Origin: Actinomycetes bacterium
GTDB lineage: Bacteria; Actinomycetota; Acidimicrobiia; Spongiisociales; SHLN01
Reading direction: 5' to 3'
DNA length: 50,675 bases
Assembly (NCBI GenBank): GCA_024638625.1
Contig: JAHEJY010000001.1
Location: 1 to 50,675 of the forward strand
Below, piece after piece: positions 34,838-43,789 of this stretch. The stretch's first letter is position 1; each line of letters opens with the position of its first letter. The notes beneath the pieces were generated by a model. It did not search any database, was not told where the DNA came from, and was given only the letters and a program-made list of their open reading frames with translations. A program made the position numbers and the translations under genes.

Positions 34838-37261
34838 ATGGTTACCGAGACACCCTCAATTCCGATCAGAACCGAGATCAGCGACTCGTTCCTCGAGTAC
34901 TCGATGTCGGTCATCGTGTCCCGAGCCCTGCCCGACGTGAAGGATGGCCTCAAGCCGGTCCACCGGCGGATCCTCTATTCGATGCACGACACCGGTCTGC
35001 GAGCGAATACGGGCTTCACCAAGTGTGCCAGGGTCGTCGGCGATGTCATGGGTTCCTATCACCCCCACGGCGATAGCGCTATTTACGACGCCCTTGTACG
35101 TCTCGGCCAGGACTTCGCGACGCGCTATCTCCTCATTCAACCGCAGGGCAACTTCGGTTCACCCGATGATCCCCCGGCGGCGATGCGATACACCGAGTGC
35201 CGTATGCAGCAGCTGGCGGAGCGGATGCTCGATGGTATCAACGAACAAACGGTCGACTTCAAGGACACCTACGATGGCAAATCGTCGGAACCGGTCGTCC
35301 TTCCGTCCCGATTTCCCAATCTCCTGGTCAATGGCTCGACCGGGATCGCAGTCGGCATGGCGACGAACATTCCTCCCCACAATCTCGAGGAGGTGGTCGA
35401 CGCCATCACGCATACGCTCGATCATCCCGATGCGACCTCCGAAGAATTGATGCAGTTCATCAAGGGGCCTGATTTTCCGACCGGCGCATACATTTTGCAG
35501 AATCAAGGTTTGCGGAGCGCACTCACGACGGGTCGCGGATCCATCCGGATGCGAGCCAAGGCCGACGTCGAGGAGATAAAGAAAGGCCGCATCGCGATTG
35601 TTGTCACCGAGCTTCCGTATCAGTCGTCCCCCGATCGGATCGTCCTGAAGATCGCCGAGCTGGTCAGGGACAAGAAGATTGATGGGATTCGGGCTCTCAC
35701 CGACCAGTCGTCCGGGAAGGTCGGCACGCGGATCGTGATCGAACTGAAGAAAGAAGCGAATCCGAACGTCGTGCTCAATCAGCTGTTCAAGATGACGCCC
35801 CTCCAGGACACGTTTGGCGTGAATTTCGTTGCACTCGTGGACGGCGTCCCCCGCACCCTCAACATCGCCGACGCCATCGGCTACTACATCGATCATCAGA
35901 TGGAGGTCATCGAGCGACGGACGAAGTTCCGATTGAAGGTGAAGCAAGACCGCATTCACATTGTCGACGGCCTCCTCGTCGCTCTCGACAATATTGAAGA
36001 GGTCATCAAGATCATTCGGCAGTCGAAGGACGTCGCCGCGGCCCGAGCCGCGCTCATGAAGGAATTCAAACTCTCCGAGATCCAGACGAACCACATTCTC
36101 GATATGCCGCTTCGTCGACTGACGGCCCAGGACGTAACGACGCTCCGCGCCGAACAGGCAGAACTCAAGAAGGAAATCAAGAGGCTGGAAGCCATTCTCA
36201 AGAGCCCTTCCAAGCAGCGCAAGATCATCGCAGACGACCTCCAGGAGATCCGCGAAAAATTCGGAAATGGCCGTCGCACTCGCATCATCCCCGACGAGGG
36301 AGATTTCTCACTCGAGGATCTGATCGCCGATGAGGACCTCGTTGTGACCGTGACCAATGCCGGCTACGTGAAGGCAGTTCCCGCCGGTGTATACCGGGTT
36401 CAGGGACGCGGCGGCAGGGGAGTAAAGGCGGCCAAACTCAAGCAAGATGATGTGGTGACGACTGTCCTACACACGTCGGCTCACGCGATCCTGCTGTTCT
36501 TCACCAACCGCGGCAAGGTATATCGCATCAAGGCTCATGAGATTCCCAAACAGGATCGCACCGCACGCGGCACACTGGCCCAGGCGGTCATGCCGTTGGA
36601 GCCTGATGAGCGGATCGAAGCCGTCATCGATACGAGGGATTACGAGAGCTGGAAGTACCTCGTTATCGCAACAGCCAAGGGTCAGGTGAAAAAGACCAAG
36701 TTCTCCGACTATGACAGCCGTTCGAGCACGTTGATAGCGATCAAGATCGGACGCGACGACGAGGTCGTGGCGGTCAGGATGACGAATGGCGACAACGATC
36801 TGCTGCTGTTTACCAATGACGGTATGGGAATACGGTTTGCCGAGAGTGACATCCGCGCGATGGGTCGCGACACCCAGGGGGTTCGAGGGATCAAACTGCG
36901 CGAAGGCGATCGGGTTGTGTCGGTTGCCCGCGACGGAGAAGGTGATGAGGTTCTGATCCTCACCAAACAGGGTTTCGGTAAACGGACCAGAATGGAAGAG
37001 TTCCCGAAGCAGAAACGCGGTGGCATCGGCGTCAAAGCCATCAAGACAACCGCCTCACGCGGCAGTCTGGTGGCGGCGAGGGCGGTGGCCCCGGGGACCG
37101 AGATCTTCGTTATTTCCAGCGACGGCATCGTGATCCGTCAGCCGAGCGACAAGATCAGCAGGCAGAAGAGAGCGGCACAGGGAGTCAACGTCATGAGCCT
37201 GGAAGAGGGCGCAACGCTCTCCGGTTTTGCCCTTGTCCCACGGGAAGAAGCCGATGAATAA
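34838..37261 (+). CDS. gyrA: DNA gyrase subunit A
   Basis: 807 residues. Breakage-reunion domain with catalytic Tyr118 in AAMRYTECRM; the quinolone region HPHGDSAIYDALVRLGQ carries Ser80 and Asp84, the sensitive-type residues (E. coli Ser83, Asp87). The coiled-coil gate is followed by a C-terminal beta-pinwheel with a GyrA box QGRGGRGVK near residue 525, which supports gyrase rather than topoisomerase IV. ATG at 34838. Confidence 0.97.
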   Translation: MVTETPSIPIRTEISDSFLEYSMSVIVSRALPDVKDGLKPVHRRILYSMHDTGLRANTGFTKCARVVGDVMGSYHPHGDSAIYDALVRLGQDFATRYLLIQPQGNFGSPDDPPAAMRYTECRMQQLAERMLDGINEQTVDFKDTYDGKSSEPVVLPSRFPNLLVNGSTGIAVGMATNIPPHNLEEVVDAITHTLDHPDATSEELMQFIKGPDFPTGAYILQNQGLRSALTTGRGSIRMRAKADVEEIKKGRIAIVVTELPYQSSPDRIVLKIAELVRDKKIDGIRALTDQSSGKVGTRIVIELKKEANPNVVLNQLFKMTPLQDTFGVNFVALVDGVPRTLNIADAIGYYIDHQMEVIERRTKFRLKVKQDRIHIVDGLLVALDNIEEVIKIIRQSKDVAAARAALMKEFKLSEIQTNHILDMPLRRLTAQDVTTLRAEQAELKKEIKRLEAILKSPSKQRKIIADDLQEIREKFGNGRRTRIIPDEGDFSLEDLIADEDLVVTVTNAGYVKAVPAGVYRVQGRGGRGVKAAKLKQDDVVTTVLHTSAHAILLFFTNRGKVYRIKAHEIPKQDRTARGTLAQAVMPLEPDERIEAVIDTRDYESWKYLVIATAKGQVKKTKFSDYDSRSSTLIAIKIGRDDEVVAVRMTNGDNDLLLFTNDGMGIRFAESDIRAMGRDTQGVRGIKLREGDRVVSVARDGEGDEVLILTKQGFGKRTRMEEFPKQKRGGIGVKAIKTTASRGSLVAARAVAPGTEIFVISSDGIVIRQPSDKISRQKRAAQGVNVMSLEEGATLSGFALVPREEADE

Positions 37262-37283
37262 GTGCTGGAATCAATCTGTCACT

Positions 37284-37304
37284 GAAGCAGGGAACCCTGG
37301 CTTC
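37284..37304 (+). terminator. Hairpin after gyrA
   Basis: GAAGCAGGG / CCCTGGCTTC with an AA loop and one bulged G, 23 bases after the gyrA stop. No T-run follows, so it is a weak candidate terminator or an mRNA 3' end stabiliser. Confidence 0.35.
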
Positions 37305-37358
37305 GAGTAAAAGCGTCGGTACACTATCGACCGATCCCAACATCAAGACGAGGTGAGC

Positions 37359-37826
37359 ATGGCGGTCCGACGAGTTCGACGGATAGTCAGAAAAATCGAT
37401 CCCTGGACCGTACTGAAGGTGTCACTGGTTCTGTGGACGGTCGTGATGCTGGCGGTGTTGCTGGGATTAGTGATTATGTGGAGCCTTCTGCGCAATGCGG
37501 GTACTCCAGACACGATTCTGGACTTCATCAATGGATTCGGCTTGTTCGAGCCGATAACCCTCGAGGGTGAGAACCTGTTTCGCGCCGTACTCTTCATGTG
37601 CATCACTTCCGCGATCTTGCTGAGCGGTGTATCGACCCTGATGGCTGTCTTTTACAACCTGATTTCAGACATCGTCGGCGGTATCGAGGTTGTTGTGCTC
37701 GAGGAGGTCTTACCGCAGCCGGTTGCGGCCCGCCCGTCGGCCCCGGTTCGCTCGCCTGCGAATTACACCACGGCGGAACGCCAGGATCATGCATCAATGC
37801 AGACGGAGGAGACCGTTCTCGGTTAG
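37359..37826 (+). CDS. DUF3566 transmembrane protein
   Basis: 155 residues from the ATG at 37359 (GAGG five bases upstream); a GTG at 37353 is in frame. Basic N terminus (VRRVRRIVRKIDPWTVLK), helix 1 (about 21-45), an extracytoplasmic loop with DTILDFINGFG, helix 2 (about 77-105), then the SDIVGGIEVVVLEE segment typical of DUF3566 and a flexible tail. Found after gyrA in most actinobacteria (Rv0007); function unknown, possibly linked to division or the polar machinery. Confidence 0.88.
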   Translation: MAVRRVRRIVRKIDPWTVLKVSLVLWTVVMLAVLLGLVIMWSLLRNAGTPDTILDFINGFGLFEPITLEGENLFRAVLFMCITSAILLSGVSTLMAVFYNLISDIVGGIEVVVLEEVLPQPVAARPSAPVRSPANYTTAERQDHASMQTEETVLG

Positions 37827-37885
37827 CCGCCGTCGACGCCGATCTGACAGGCGCGGCCGGCCTACGGTCATCTCCACGATCTCGT

Positions 37886-37891
37886 TACAAT
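37886..37891 (+). promoter_or_regulatory. -10 element of a possibly leaderless mini-gene
   Basis: TACAAT ends 6 bases before the second of two ATG codons (37895 and 37898). Transcription would start on or next to the start codon, and no ribosome site is visible, which is the leaderless layout common in actinobacteria. Confidence 0.35.
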
Positions 37892-37894
37892 CGC

Positions 37895-38020
37895 ATGATG
37901 CGTACGAACAATCTCATCCTTGCTTTGCTGGCGGCTGCGGCGGCTGCCGTCGTCGCCTACCTCGAGCGTCCGGCCTCACGACCGGAGTCGACCGGTTCCT
38001 GGAAGCCATCTGACAGCTAG
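37895..38020 (+). CDS. DLW-39-like single-helix mini-protein
   Basis: 41 residues: MMRTNNLILALLAAAAAAV starts one transmembrane helix, followed by a polar tail RPESTGSWKPSDS. DLW-39 proteins are roughly 39-residue actinobacterial proteins with one N-terminal helix and a conserved tryptophan near the end, encoded just after gyrA/DUF3566, matching size, topology, Trp and position. The exact DLW triplet is not present (GSW instead), so this is a divergent member at best. The stop overlaps the next start by one base (TAGTG). Confidence 0.6.
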   Translation: MMRTNNLILALLAAAAAAVVAYLERPASRPESTGSWKPSDS

Positions 38021-38817
38021 TGCGGATCGCCTTTCACGTAAAAGGGGAAGTTGGAAGTCGTGCCGTGCGGGCCTTGCTCGGCGAGCCTGACTTGGCTGGG
38101 ATAGGGATCTGGAAATCGAACCCACGGCTTCCTCACGATCGTCGTCTGGGACCCATCGATGACCTTCTTGGCTATGACGTTTTGGTGACCGACGACGCAT
38201 CGGTAAAACCAATGCTGATCGATGCGATCGACGCCAGAATCCCGCTTGTCGTGAGCGCAGATGATCTGGATAATTCTGCGATTGCCGAAGAACTGATTCA
38301 AGCCCAGGTTCCTGCTCTCATCGGTGCCAACCTTCGATCCGGGTTGGTGCACGCTCTACTGGCAGAGCTGCGAGGGAGCTTTGACGAAGTTCTGGAAGGC
38401 TCGGTTGCGTGGACTGAACCGGGCCGACCATTCCGTCTCGGGCAGGGCGTGGAGTTTCCGGGGCCGGTTGGCCCTCTGTGGGCGAAAGAAACCGACAAGG
38501 AGTGGTTTCCCCCGGGTCCCGTAAAGACCCGGAGGCTGCGAGCTCCGGTGGAAGGGCCGTGGGCCGGAATCGTCATCACGCTTTCCGGGTTGGTGAGCGA
38601 CGGCATTGTTTCGAGAACCCTGGGTGTGTCCGACGATCGTGAATATCTATCGGCACTTTCCCTGGCGGCCGGCGCTGCCGCCATGGCGCGCAATGGGTTA
38701 CCAGCCGGTCTGTGGTGGGCCGGGAACTTCGCCGAGCCATTCCTGGAAGCGGCGACGTCAATGGGACTCGCCACCGCTGTCTTCGAAAAACGGCACGACC
38801 GCACCGCAGCCCGGTGA
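38020..38817 (+). CDS. Hypothetical protein with Rossmann-like N-terminal half
   Basis: 265 residues, GTG start coupled to the mini-protein stop. The N-terminal half alternates strands and helices (MRIAFHVKGEVGSRAVRALL, then YDVLVTDDASVKPMLIDAI and LVVSADD) like a Rossmann NAD(P) domain, but the glycine loop is GEVGSR rather than GxGxxG. The C-terminal half (130-265) is Pro/Gly/Trp-rich and unfamiliar, with WAGIVITLSGLVSDGIVSRT. I do not recognise the family. It resembles homoserine or saccharopine dehydrogenase-like folds only loosely. No signal peptide. Confidence 0.7.
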   Translation: MRIAFHVKGEVGSRAVRALLGEPDLAGIGIWKSNPRLPHDRRLGPIDDLLGYDVLVTDDASVKPMLIDAIDARIPLVVSADDLDNSAIAEELIQAQVPALIGANLRSGLVHALLAELRGSFDEVLEGSVAWTEPGRPFRLGQGVEFPGPVGPLWAKETDKEWFPPGPVKTRRLRAPVEGPWAGIVITLSGLVSDGIVSRTLGVSDDREYLSALSLAAGAAAMARNGLPAGLWWAGNFAEPFLEAATSMGLATAVFEKRHDRTAAR

Positions 38818-38856
38818 CGGAATCAGCCTGATGTGACTCAGGGGTCCGGAATCAGA

Positions 38857-38884
38857 AGAGGCCGCTGCTTTCGCAACGGCCTCT
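38857..38884. terminator. Bidirectional terminator between convergent genes
   Basis: AGAGGCCGCTGC and GCAACGGCCTCT form a 12-bp stem with one mismatch and a TTTC loop, in the 91-base gap between the two stop codons of convergent genes. Confidence 0.65.
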
Positions 38885-38908
38885 CCACGTAGCTCCCTCC
38901 AGGGACTA

Positions 38909-41900
38909 CTACGACCCCTTCAGTCGAGCACGCATGCGCTCGACCGCCTCAGCAGCTGATCTCTGAGTGGCTTCAGCTTCGGCCAGCCGATTCTCTGCCG
39001 CCGAGAGATATTCTTCGGCGGACTCCCTTGCGCTCTGTACGATGCGTTCTGCCCGGCGCTCGGCATCGGCGAGCGACTGTTCTTTCTCGCTTACAACAGC
39101 CTGTCGAGCCGCTAGCTCGGACTCGCGCTCTTCGAGATTGCGGCGCAATTCCCCGGTCTCCCGTCGGGCTTGAGCCTGCATATCGTTGATTTCGAGACGG
39201 ATCTTCTCGGCATCGGCTTGGGCGAATGTCACGATCTCGGAAGCTCGTTCTTCGGCTGCCTTGACAACGTCTTCGCGCACCGAGGCGAGTTCTGCACGGG
39301 CGGAATCGATTTCGTCGCGAGCCTTCTGAATCATCTCCTTAGCCTGCTTCTGGGCGGCCGCCTTGGCGCGTTCGGCCTCGACTGTGGCTTCGTCCGACTG
39401 ACGTTGTAGCGCCGCAACCCGCTCTGCGGCGTCGGCCCGAATGCTTCTGGTCTGCTCCTCAGCCTCCAGCCGAGCAGTTTCGAGAATGGCGACGGCTTGT
39501 TTGCGTGCGTCCGCCTCTCGATCCCGGGCTTGTGTGACAATCTGGTCTGCCTGAGCCCGTGCCTTCTGGATGATCTCGTCGGATTGTGCCTTCAGGTTTT
39601 CGTTTTCGCGTTTGACACCCTCGGCGGCTGCCTCCAGTTCGGAGAGCCGAGCTTCGGCGGCCTCCGCCTTTTCTTGGGCTCGAACCCTGGCGCCATCAGC
39701 TTCCTGGGCATCCAACCCGGCCTTGTCAAGGAGCTCATTGGCGCCCTTCGTGATGCGGGCGGCCTCGTCTCTGGCGGCCTGGATGATCTCCTCGGCCTTG
39801 TGCTTGGACTCGGCAACCATGCCTTCGGCGGCGGCAACTTCGGCGAGGCGGCTTTCAGCATTGGCCATGACCTGTTCGGCGCCACGTACCTTCTCGGCCG
39901 CAACCTTGTTGGCCTCTCGAGCGTTGGCCAGTTCGACCTGAGCGCTCGACCTGATGCGATCAGCTTCCTCCCGGGCGGCTTCTTTGGCGACGCCTATCTC
40001 GGCATTGACTTGCTTCAGTTCCCCGTGACGCTCCGACAGCTGTTCGGCGGCGTGGGAGAGCTCTTGCTTGATCGCATTGAGCTCTTCGGTCGCAGCAGCG
40101 CGAGAACGATCTGCACTGGCCCGGACCTCGGTGAGCTCCTGCTCGACCGATACCCGGAGTTGCTCCGCAGACTCACGAAGCACCGTCGCTTCTTGCTGGG
40201 CGGTATCGAGGAGTCGGGTGGCCTCTGCCCTGGCCGCCTTGGCCTGTTTGCTGAGTTCTTCTGCCTCGGCGGTTGCCTTGGCAGCCTCAGATTCGGCGGA
40301 GCGGGTCAGTTCCTCGGCGGCGGCCTGCGACTCGTTGCGAATCCGCTCGGATTCAGCCTTGGTCTGTTCCAGCAGTTTGATCTCGCGTGCGAGATCCGTA
40401 TTGATCTTGTTGAGTCTGCCCTGAGCCTCAACGACGCGCTTTTCGGCAGTTGAGACGTTCGCTTCTGCGACCTTTACTGCTTCCTCGCGCCTGGTTACAT
40501 CGGTCTGATCGGCCTTGACCCGGTCGAGTAGTTTTGCTGACTGTTCTTGCGCATCGGACAGCGTTTTGGCGGCCTCGGCTCGGATCGCCTCCGCCTCATT
40601 GATCGCCTTGGCGAGTATGGTCTCGGCTTCTCCATCGATCTCGGCCTTGCGCTTCGTATAGGAAGTAACGAGATTCTTGGCTTCGCCATTCAAATGGGCG
40701 GTCTCGGCTTTGAGTTCCTCCGCAAACTTCAGGGTCTTGGCGCTCTCGCTCTTGGCAGTTTCCAGGACGCCCCTTGCAGCCTTTCGATCCTCTTCGGCAG
40801 CGTTTCGTAAGCGATCCGCCTCCGCCTGGGCTCCTTGGAGCATCTCCTCCACATCAGCTTCGGTTCTGGACCTCTTGGCCTCTGCCCCTGCCAAGACGGA
40901 AGCAGCTTTGGACTCGGCATCTCTCAGCGCATCAGCCCTTTTCGTTGCTTCTGCCATGAGGGCTGCAGCTCTCGCTGTGTCCTCTTTTGCCTTTGCTTCC
41001 TGTCCCGCGAGGAGTTGCGACTTGGACCGAGCCGCGGCAAGGAGGTCGTGTGCCTCCGTTTTTGCCACCGCTGCTTGACCCAATTCCGCCTCAACTGCTG
41101 CCTTGGCAGACTCAGCGGCCTTTTGCAGGCTCGCTGCCTGGTCGAACAGTTCCTGCGCTTTCGCAGTGACGTCTTCTGCCGCTTGCTTGCTCTTGCCGAG
41201 CTCAGACTCGGCTGCGTCGGTGATGGCCTTAGCCCGGTTCTCGGCGTTGGCGATCGATTCGTCCGCCTGTTTTTGCAGTGCTTGAGCCTTCTGGATCTGC
41301 TCGTCCGCGTCCTTTTGGCGCTCCGCCGCTGCGGCCTCCTTTTGCTCTGCATCGGCGATGCGGGCATTCGCCTGTTCGAGCAAAGCGCTCGCTTCGGTCT
41401 TGACAGTGAGCGCGTTCTCGTGAATCGAGACGACGTTGCGCTTCGCTGTTTCAATCCGATGCTCAGCTTCATTCACGAGCGCTTTCGCCTGCGCCTCGGC
41501 TTCGGCGAGTTTCCTTTTTTGCTCCGTTTCGACGTCGGCCAGTGCCGATTTCGCCTGCTGGTTGAGAGACGTCGCTTCGCGAATAGTGTGTTCTGCATTC
41601 TTGCGATCTTCGAGAGCGGCAGCCTTGATCGAGCCGGCCTCGGATTTGAGCTCCTCGGCCTTTTGCTTGGCACCTTCGAGGATCGCGGCACTCTCTGACT
41701 TGAGGTTCGCGGCCTCTACTCGAACCCTGGCAGCTTCTTTCTTGGCTTCATCCAATTGCTGCTTGGCCGATTGGAGATGGCTCTCGGCGTCCTGACGGAC
41801 TGCCGCTACTTCTTTGTGGGCGTCAGCGAGGACTTTGCGAGCGTGCGTGCGATCGTTCTCGGTTTCGGTGCGAAGCGCCTGTGCGGCTTGCTCGGCGTCT

Positions 41901-42922
41901 GCGAGCAGGGCTTCCTTGTCTTTGGCTTCTCGCAGGAGTTGATTGGTTTCCGAACGAAGGCGAGCAGTCTCGGTTTCGACAGCCGCTTTGACCTCGGCTG
42001 CGCTGCTCTTGATGCGGGCTGCCTCGGCTTTGGCGGCCTCAGCCTCCTTGCGCGCTTCCTCGATTTGAGCCTGGCTCTTGGCAAGTGCATCCTTGACGCT
42101 CTGCTCGGCATCCTGCTGAGCCTTGGCCCGTACCTGCTGAGCTTCCTTGACCAAGTCGTCGGCAGCGCGTTGGGTGTCAGCCATCAGCTTCTCTGATTCG
42201 GCCTGAGCTGTCGAAAGGGATTCCTGGGCGCGAGTACGCAAACCTTCGGCCTCGGCCTTGACGGCATTGACCATCTGCTCGGCTTTGCGCTCGGCCTCCC
42301 TACCGGCCGCTCTACGAATGGCTTCGGCCTGCTCCTTGGCATCCTCGGCCTGTTCATGGACGATCTTTGCCTCATGTTCGGCGTCGGCGATGATGGCTTT
42401 CGCTTCCTGGCTTGCCTGGGAAGCCCTGGCCACCTGCGACTGCACTTCGGCGAGCGAGCTCTGGATCTCCTTGCGGGTTTCTTCGGCCTGTCGCTGGCTC
42501 GAGCTCAGAAGGTTGCGAGCCTCACGCTTGATCTGCTTGGCATCGCGCTCGGCCTCTTGTCGAATTCGCTGAGCCTCGGCCTTGGCTTCAGCGAGGATCT
42601 CGGCAGAAGCGACGTCTGGATCCTGGGCAGAATCTTCGATGGACTGGGCGCGCTTGCGGGCGCGTTCGAGGATTTCCTTTGACTGACGCTCGGCCTCGGC
42701 GAGCTTGGTTTCCCGCAAACGGCGCATCTCGGCCTCGAGGTCGGCCGGGGATCCGGCCTGGCGGGCTCTGGCCACTTCGGTTTCCAGCTGCGAAATGCGC
42801 GCATCAGCTGCGTGACGCTTCTGCTCGAGCTCGAACAAGAATGCGTTTACCTGGTCCTTGTTGTATCCGCGACGGGTCGTGTCGAAAGTTCGACGTTCGT
42901 TTTCTGACGGCTTGCTAACCAT
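38909..42922 (-). CDS. Giant coiled-coil protein with DivIVA-like N terminus (Scy-like)
   Basis: 1337 residues. The first 40 residues (FDTTRRGYNKDQVNAFLFEL) resemble the DivIVA membrane-curvature domain; the rest is almost unbroken Ala/Glu/Lys/Gln coiled coil with no long hydrophobic stretch and few prolines. Many short blocks recur (AEAERI, AREEADRI, AEEIIQAARDEA) without exact DNA repeats. Streptomyces Scy (about 1326 residues) has the same size, coil content and role as a polar scaffold recruiting DivIVA and FilP. Polar or cytoskeletal scaffolding is therefore likely; orthology is inference. GGAG lies 10 bases before the ATG. It transcribes toward the gyrA cluster and ends at a bidirectional hairpin. 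Confidence 0.8.
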   Translation of the reverse strand: MVSKPSENERRTFDTTRRGYNKDQVNAFLFELEQKRHAADARISQLETEVARARQAGSPADLEAEMRRLRETKLAEAERQSKEILERARKRAQSIEDSAQDPDVASAEILAEAKAEAQRIRQEAERDAKQIKREARNLLSSSQRQAEETRKEIQSSLAEVQSQVARASQASQEAKAIIADAEHEAKIVHEQAEDAKEQAEAIRRAAGREAERKAEQMVNAVKAEAEGLRTRAQESLSTAQAESEKLMADTQRAADDLVKEAQQVRAKAQQDAEQSVKDALAKSQAQIEEARKEAEAAKAEAARIKSSAAEVKAAVETETARLRSETNQLLREAKDKEALLADAEQAAQALRTETENDRTHARKVLADAHKEVAAVRQDAESHLQSAKQQLDEAKKEAARVRVEAANLKSESAAILEGAKQKAEELKSEAGSIKAAALEDRKNAEHTIREATSLNQQAKSALADVETEQKRKLAEAEAQAKALVNEAEHRIETAKRNVVSIHENALTVKTEASALLEQANARIADAEQKEAAAAERQKDADEQIQKAQALQKQADESIANAENRAKAITDAAESELGKSKQAAEDVTAKAQELFDQAASLQKAAESAKAAVEAELGQAAVAKTEAHDLLAAARSKSQLLAGQEAKAKEDTARAAALMAEATKRADALRDAESKAASVLAGAEAKRSRTEADVEEMLQGAQAEADRLRNAAEEDRKAARGVLETAKSESAKTLKFAEELKAETAHLNGEAKNLVTSYTKRKAEIDGEAETILAKAINEAEAIRAEAAKTLSDAQEQSAKLLDRVKADQTDVTRREEAVKVAEANVSTAEKRVVEAQGRLNKINTDLAREIKLLEQTKAESERIRNESQAAAEELTRSAESEAAKATAEAEELSKQAKAARAEATRLLDTAQQEATVLRESAEQLRVSVEQELTEVRASADRSRAAATEELNAIKQELSHAAEQLSERHGELKQVNAEIGVAKEAAREEADRIRSSAQVELANAREANKVAAEKVRGAEQVMANAESRLAEVAAAEGMVAESKHKAEEIIQAARDEAARITKGANELLDKAGLDAQEADGARVRAQEKAEAAEARLSELEAAAEGVKRENENLKAQSDEIIQKARAQADQIVTQARDREADARKQAVAILETARLEAEEQTRSIRADAAERVAALQRQSDEATVEAERAKAAAQKQAKEMIQKARDEIDSARAELASVREDVVKAAEERASEIVTFAQADAEKIRLEINDMQAQARRETGELRRNLEERESELAARQAVVSEKEQSLADAERRAERIVQSARESAEEYLSAAENRLAEAEATQRSAAEAVERMRARLKGS

Positions 42923-43236
42923 GTTCTAAGGTCTCCGGTGTTCTGGTAGTCCCGCATCTCGTGCACCCGAGGTAGATACCCCGTCACTTCAATTCAGCAT
43001 ATGAAGCAAAGTCCAACCGTTTGCCCGGTTTTCGGATGTTTCTTTTCCGGTAGAAGTGCAGCGCCAGGCCATAGTAAATGAATTCGGTCGATCTTGCCCA
43101 AAGCCTGAGCGGTTCGGTCGATCGGGGCGTCTGGATTGTGATTCGAGGAGTTGGGAGGGGTCGGAAGGGGAGTGGTATGATCGCGCCCTCCCATGGGGGC
43201 AAGCGAGGCTTCTCGAACCTCCTTGGGCGATTGTGC
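42923..43236. other. Divergent region between the Scy-like gene and tRNA-Ile
   Basis: 314 bases with promoters for both. A plausible tRNA promoter is TTGGGA (43151-43156) - 19 bases - TATGAT (43176-43181). Frames on either strand lack family features and partly cover the tRNA, so I list no gene here. Confidence 0.5.
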
Positions 43237-43311
43237 GGGCCTATAGCTCAGGCTGGTTAGAGCGCATCCCTGATAAGGATGAGGTCCCTGGTTCAAATCC
43301 AGGTAGGCCCA
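43237..43311 (+). tRNA. ileT: tRNA-Ile (GAT)
   Basis: 75-base cloverleaf including the discriminator base. Acceptor GGGCCTA pairs with TAGGCCC; D arm GCTC...GAGC; anticodon stem CATCC/GGATG with loop CTGATAA, anticodon GAT; T arm CCTGGTTCAAATCCAGG (43287-43303). The 3' CCA is not encoded (genome reads ACG after the stem). In many actinobacteria tRNA-Ala follows at once; here it is 7.2 kb away on the other strand. Confidence 0.97.
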
Positions 43312-43326
43312 CGAACCGAGAGTGTT

Positions 43327-43342
43327 CACCGCGATCGCGGTG
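43327..43342 (+). terminator. Perfect 16-base palindrome after tRNA-Ile
   Basis: CACCGCGATCGCGGTG, flanked by GAGT (43320-43323) and ACTC (43344-43347) that extend the stem. Lies 15 bases past the tRNA end; likely its terminator, though no T-run follows. Confidence 0.45.
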
Positions 43343-43450
43343 TACTCCCTGGATTTGAACCAGGGGATGCTTTCTTGTTCTCGCCTTCGGCTCGAACGGG
43401 TTCAAAACGATTCTGCTTGCTCTCACATTCGTTCGAGCGGTAGGCCCACG

Positions 43451-43469
43451 GCAACGCCTCCGGCGTTGC
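43451..43469. repeat. Palindrome GCAACGCC-TCC-GGCGTTGC
   Basis: 8-bp stem with 3-base loop; a shorter copy (AACGCC-TCC-GGCGTT) is at 43611-43625 and the same stem with TAC loop at 50432-50450, next to tRNA-Ala. Confidence 0.9.
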
Positions 43470-43539
43470 TTGGGAGTTGGGGAACCCGTCGGGTTCCTTT
43501 CGCAACTCCACTCTTTGCCCCTCTATGTCCTGGATTTGA
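43469..43539 (+). repeat. 71-bp exact direct repeat, copy A
   Basis: Identical over 71 bases to copy B at 43719-43789, spacing 250 bases. Contains the palindrome GGAACCC-GTC-GGGTTCC (43481-43497) nested between GAGTTG and CAACTC. Confidence 0.95.
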
Positions 43540-43630
43540 CCTGTCCCTTGTCCTCACCGTTCGGTTCGGACGGGGATGCTTCTTGTGTTCTCGCCTTCGG
43601 CTCGAAGGCAAACGCCTCCGGCGTTGCTTG

Positions 43631-43649
43631 GGAGTTGCGATGCAACTCC
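43631..43649. repeat. Palindrome GGAGTTGC-GAT-GCAACTCC
   Basis: 8-bp stem with 3-base loop; the same stem with GGA loop recurs at 50410-50428 in the tRNA-Ala flank. Loops vary while stems are conserved, as in REP-type families. Confidence 0.9.
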
Positions 43650-43718
43650 ATGGGTTCAAAACGTATTGTTTGTGCTGTCACATTCGGTGCGAGCGTTAGG
43701 CGGGAACCCTTTGGGTTC

Positions 43719-43789
43719 CTTGGGAGTTGGGGAACCCGTCGGGTTCCTTTCGCAACTCCACTCTTTGCCCCTCTATGTCCTGGATTTGA
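43719..43789 (+). repeat. 71-bp exact direct repeat, copy B
   Basis: Second copy of the 71-base repeat, with the same palindrome at 43731-43747. A sister palindrome GGAACCC-TTT-GGGTTCC (43703-43719) abuts it. Confidence 0.95.

Noticed and set aside
38031-38046. parS-like site CCTTTCACGTAAAAGG
   Set aside because: About five mismatches from consensus and inside a coding region.
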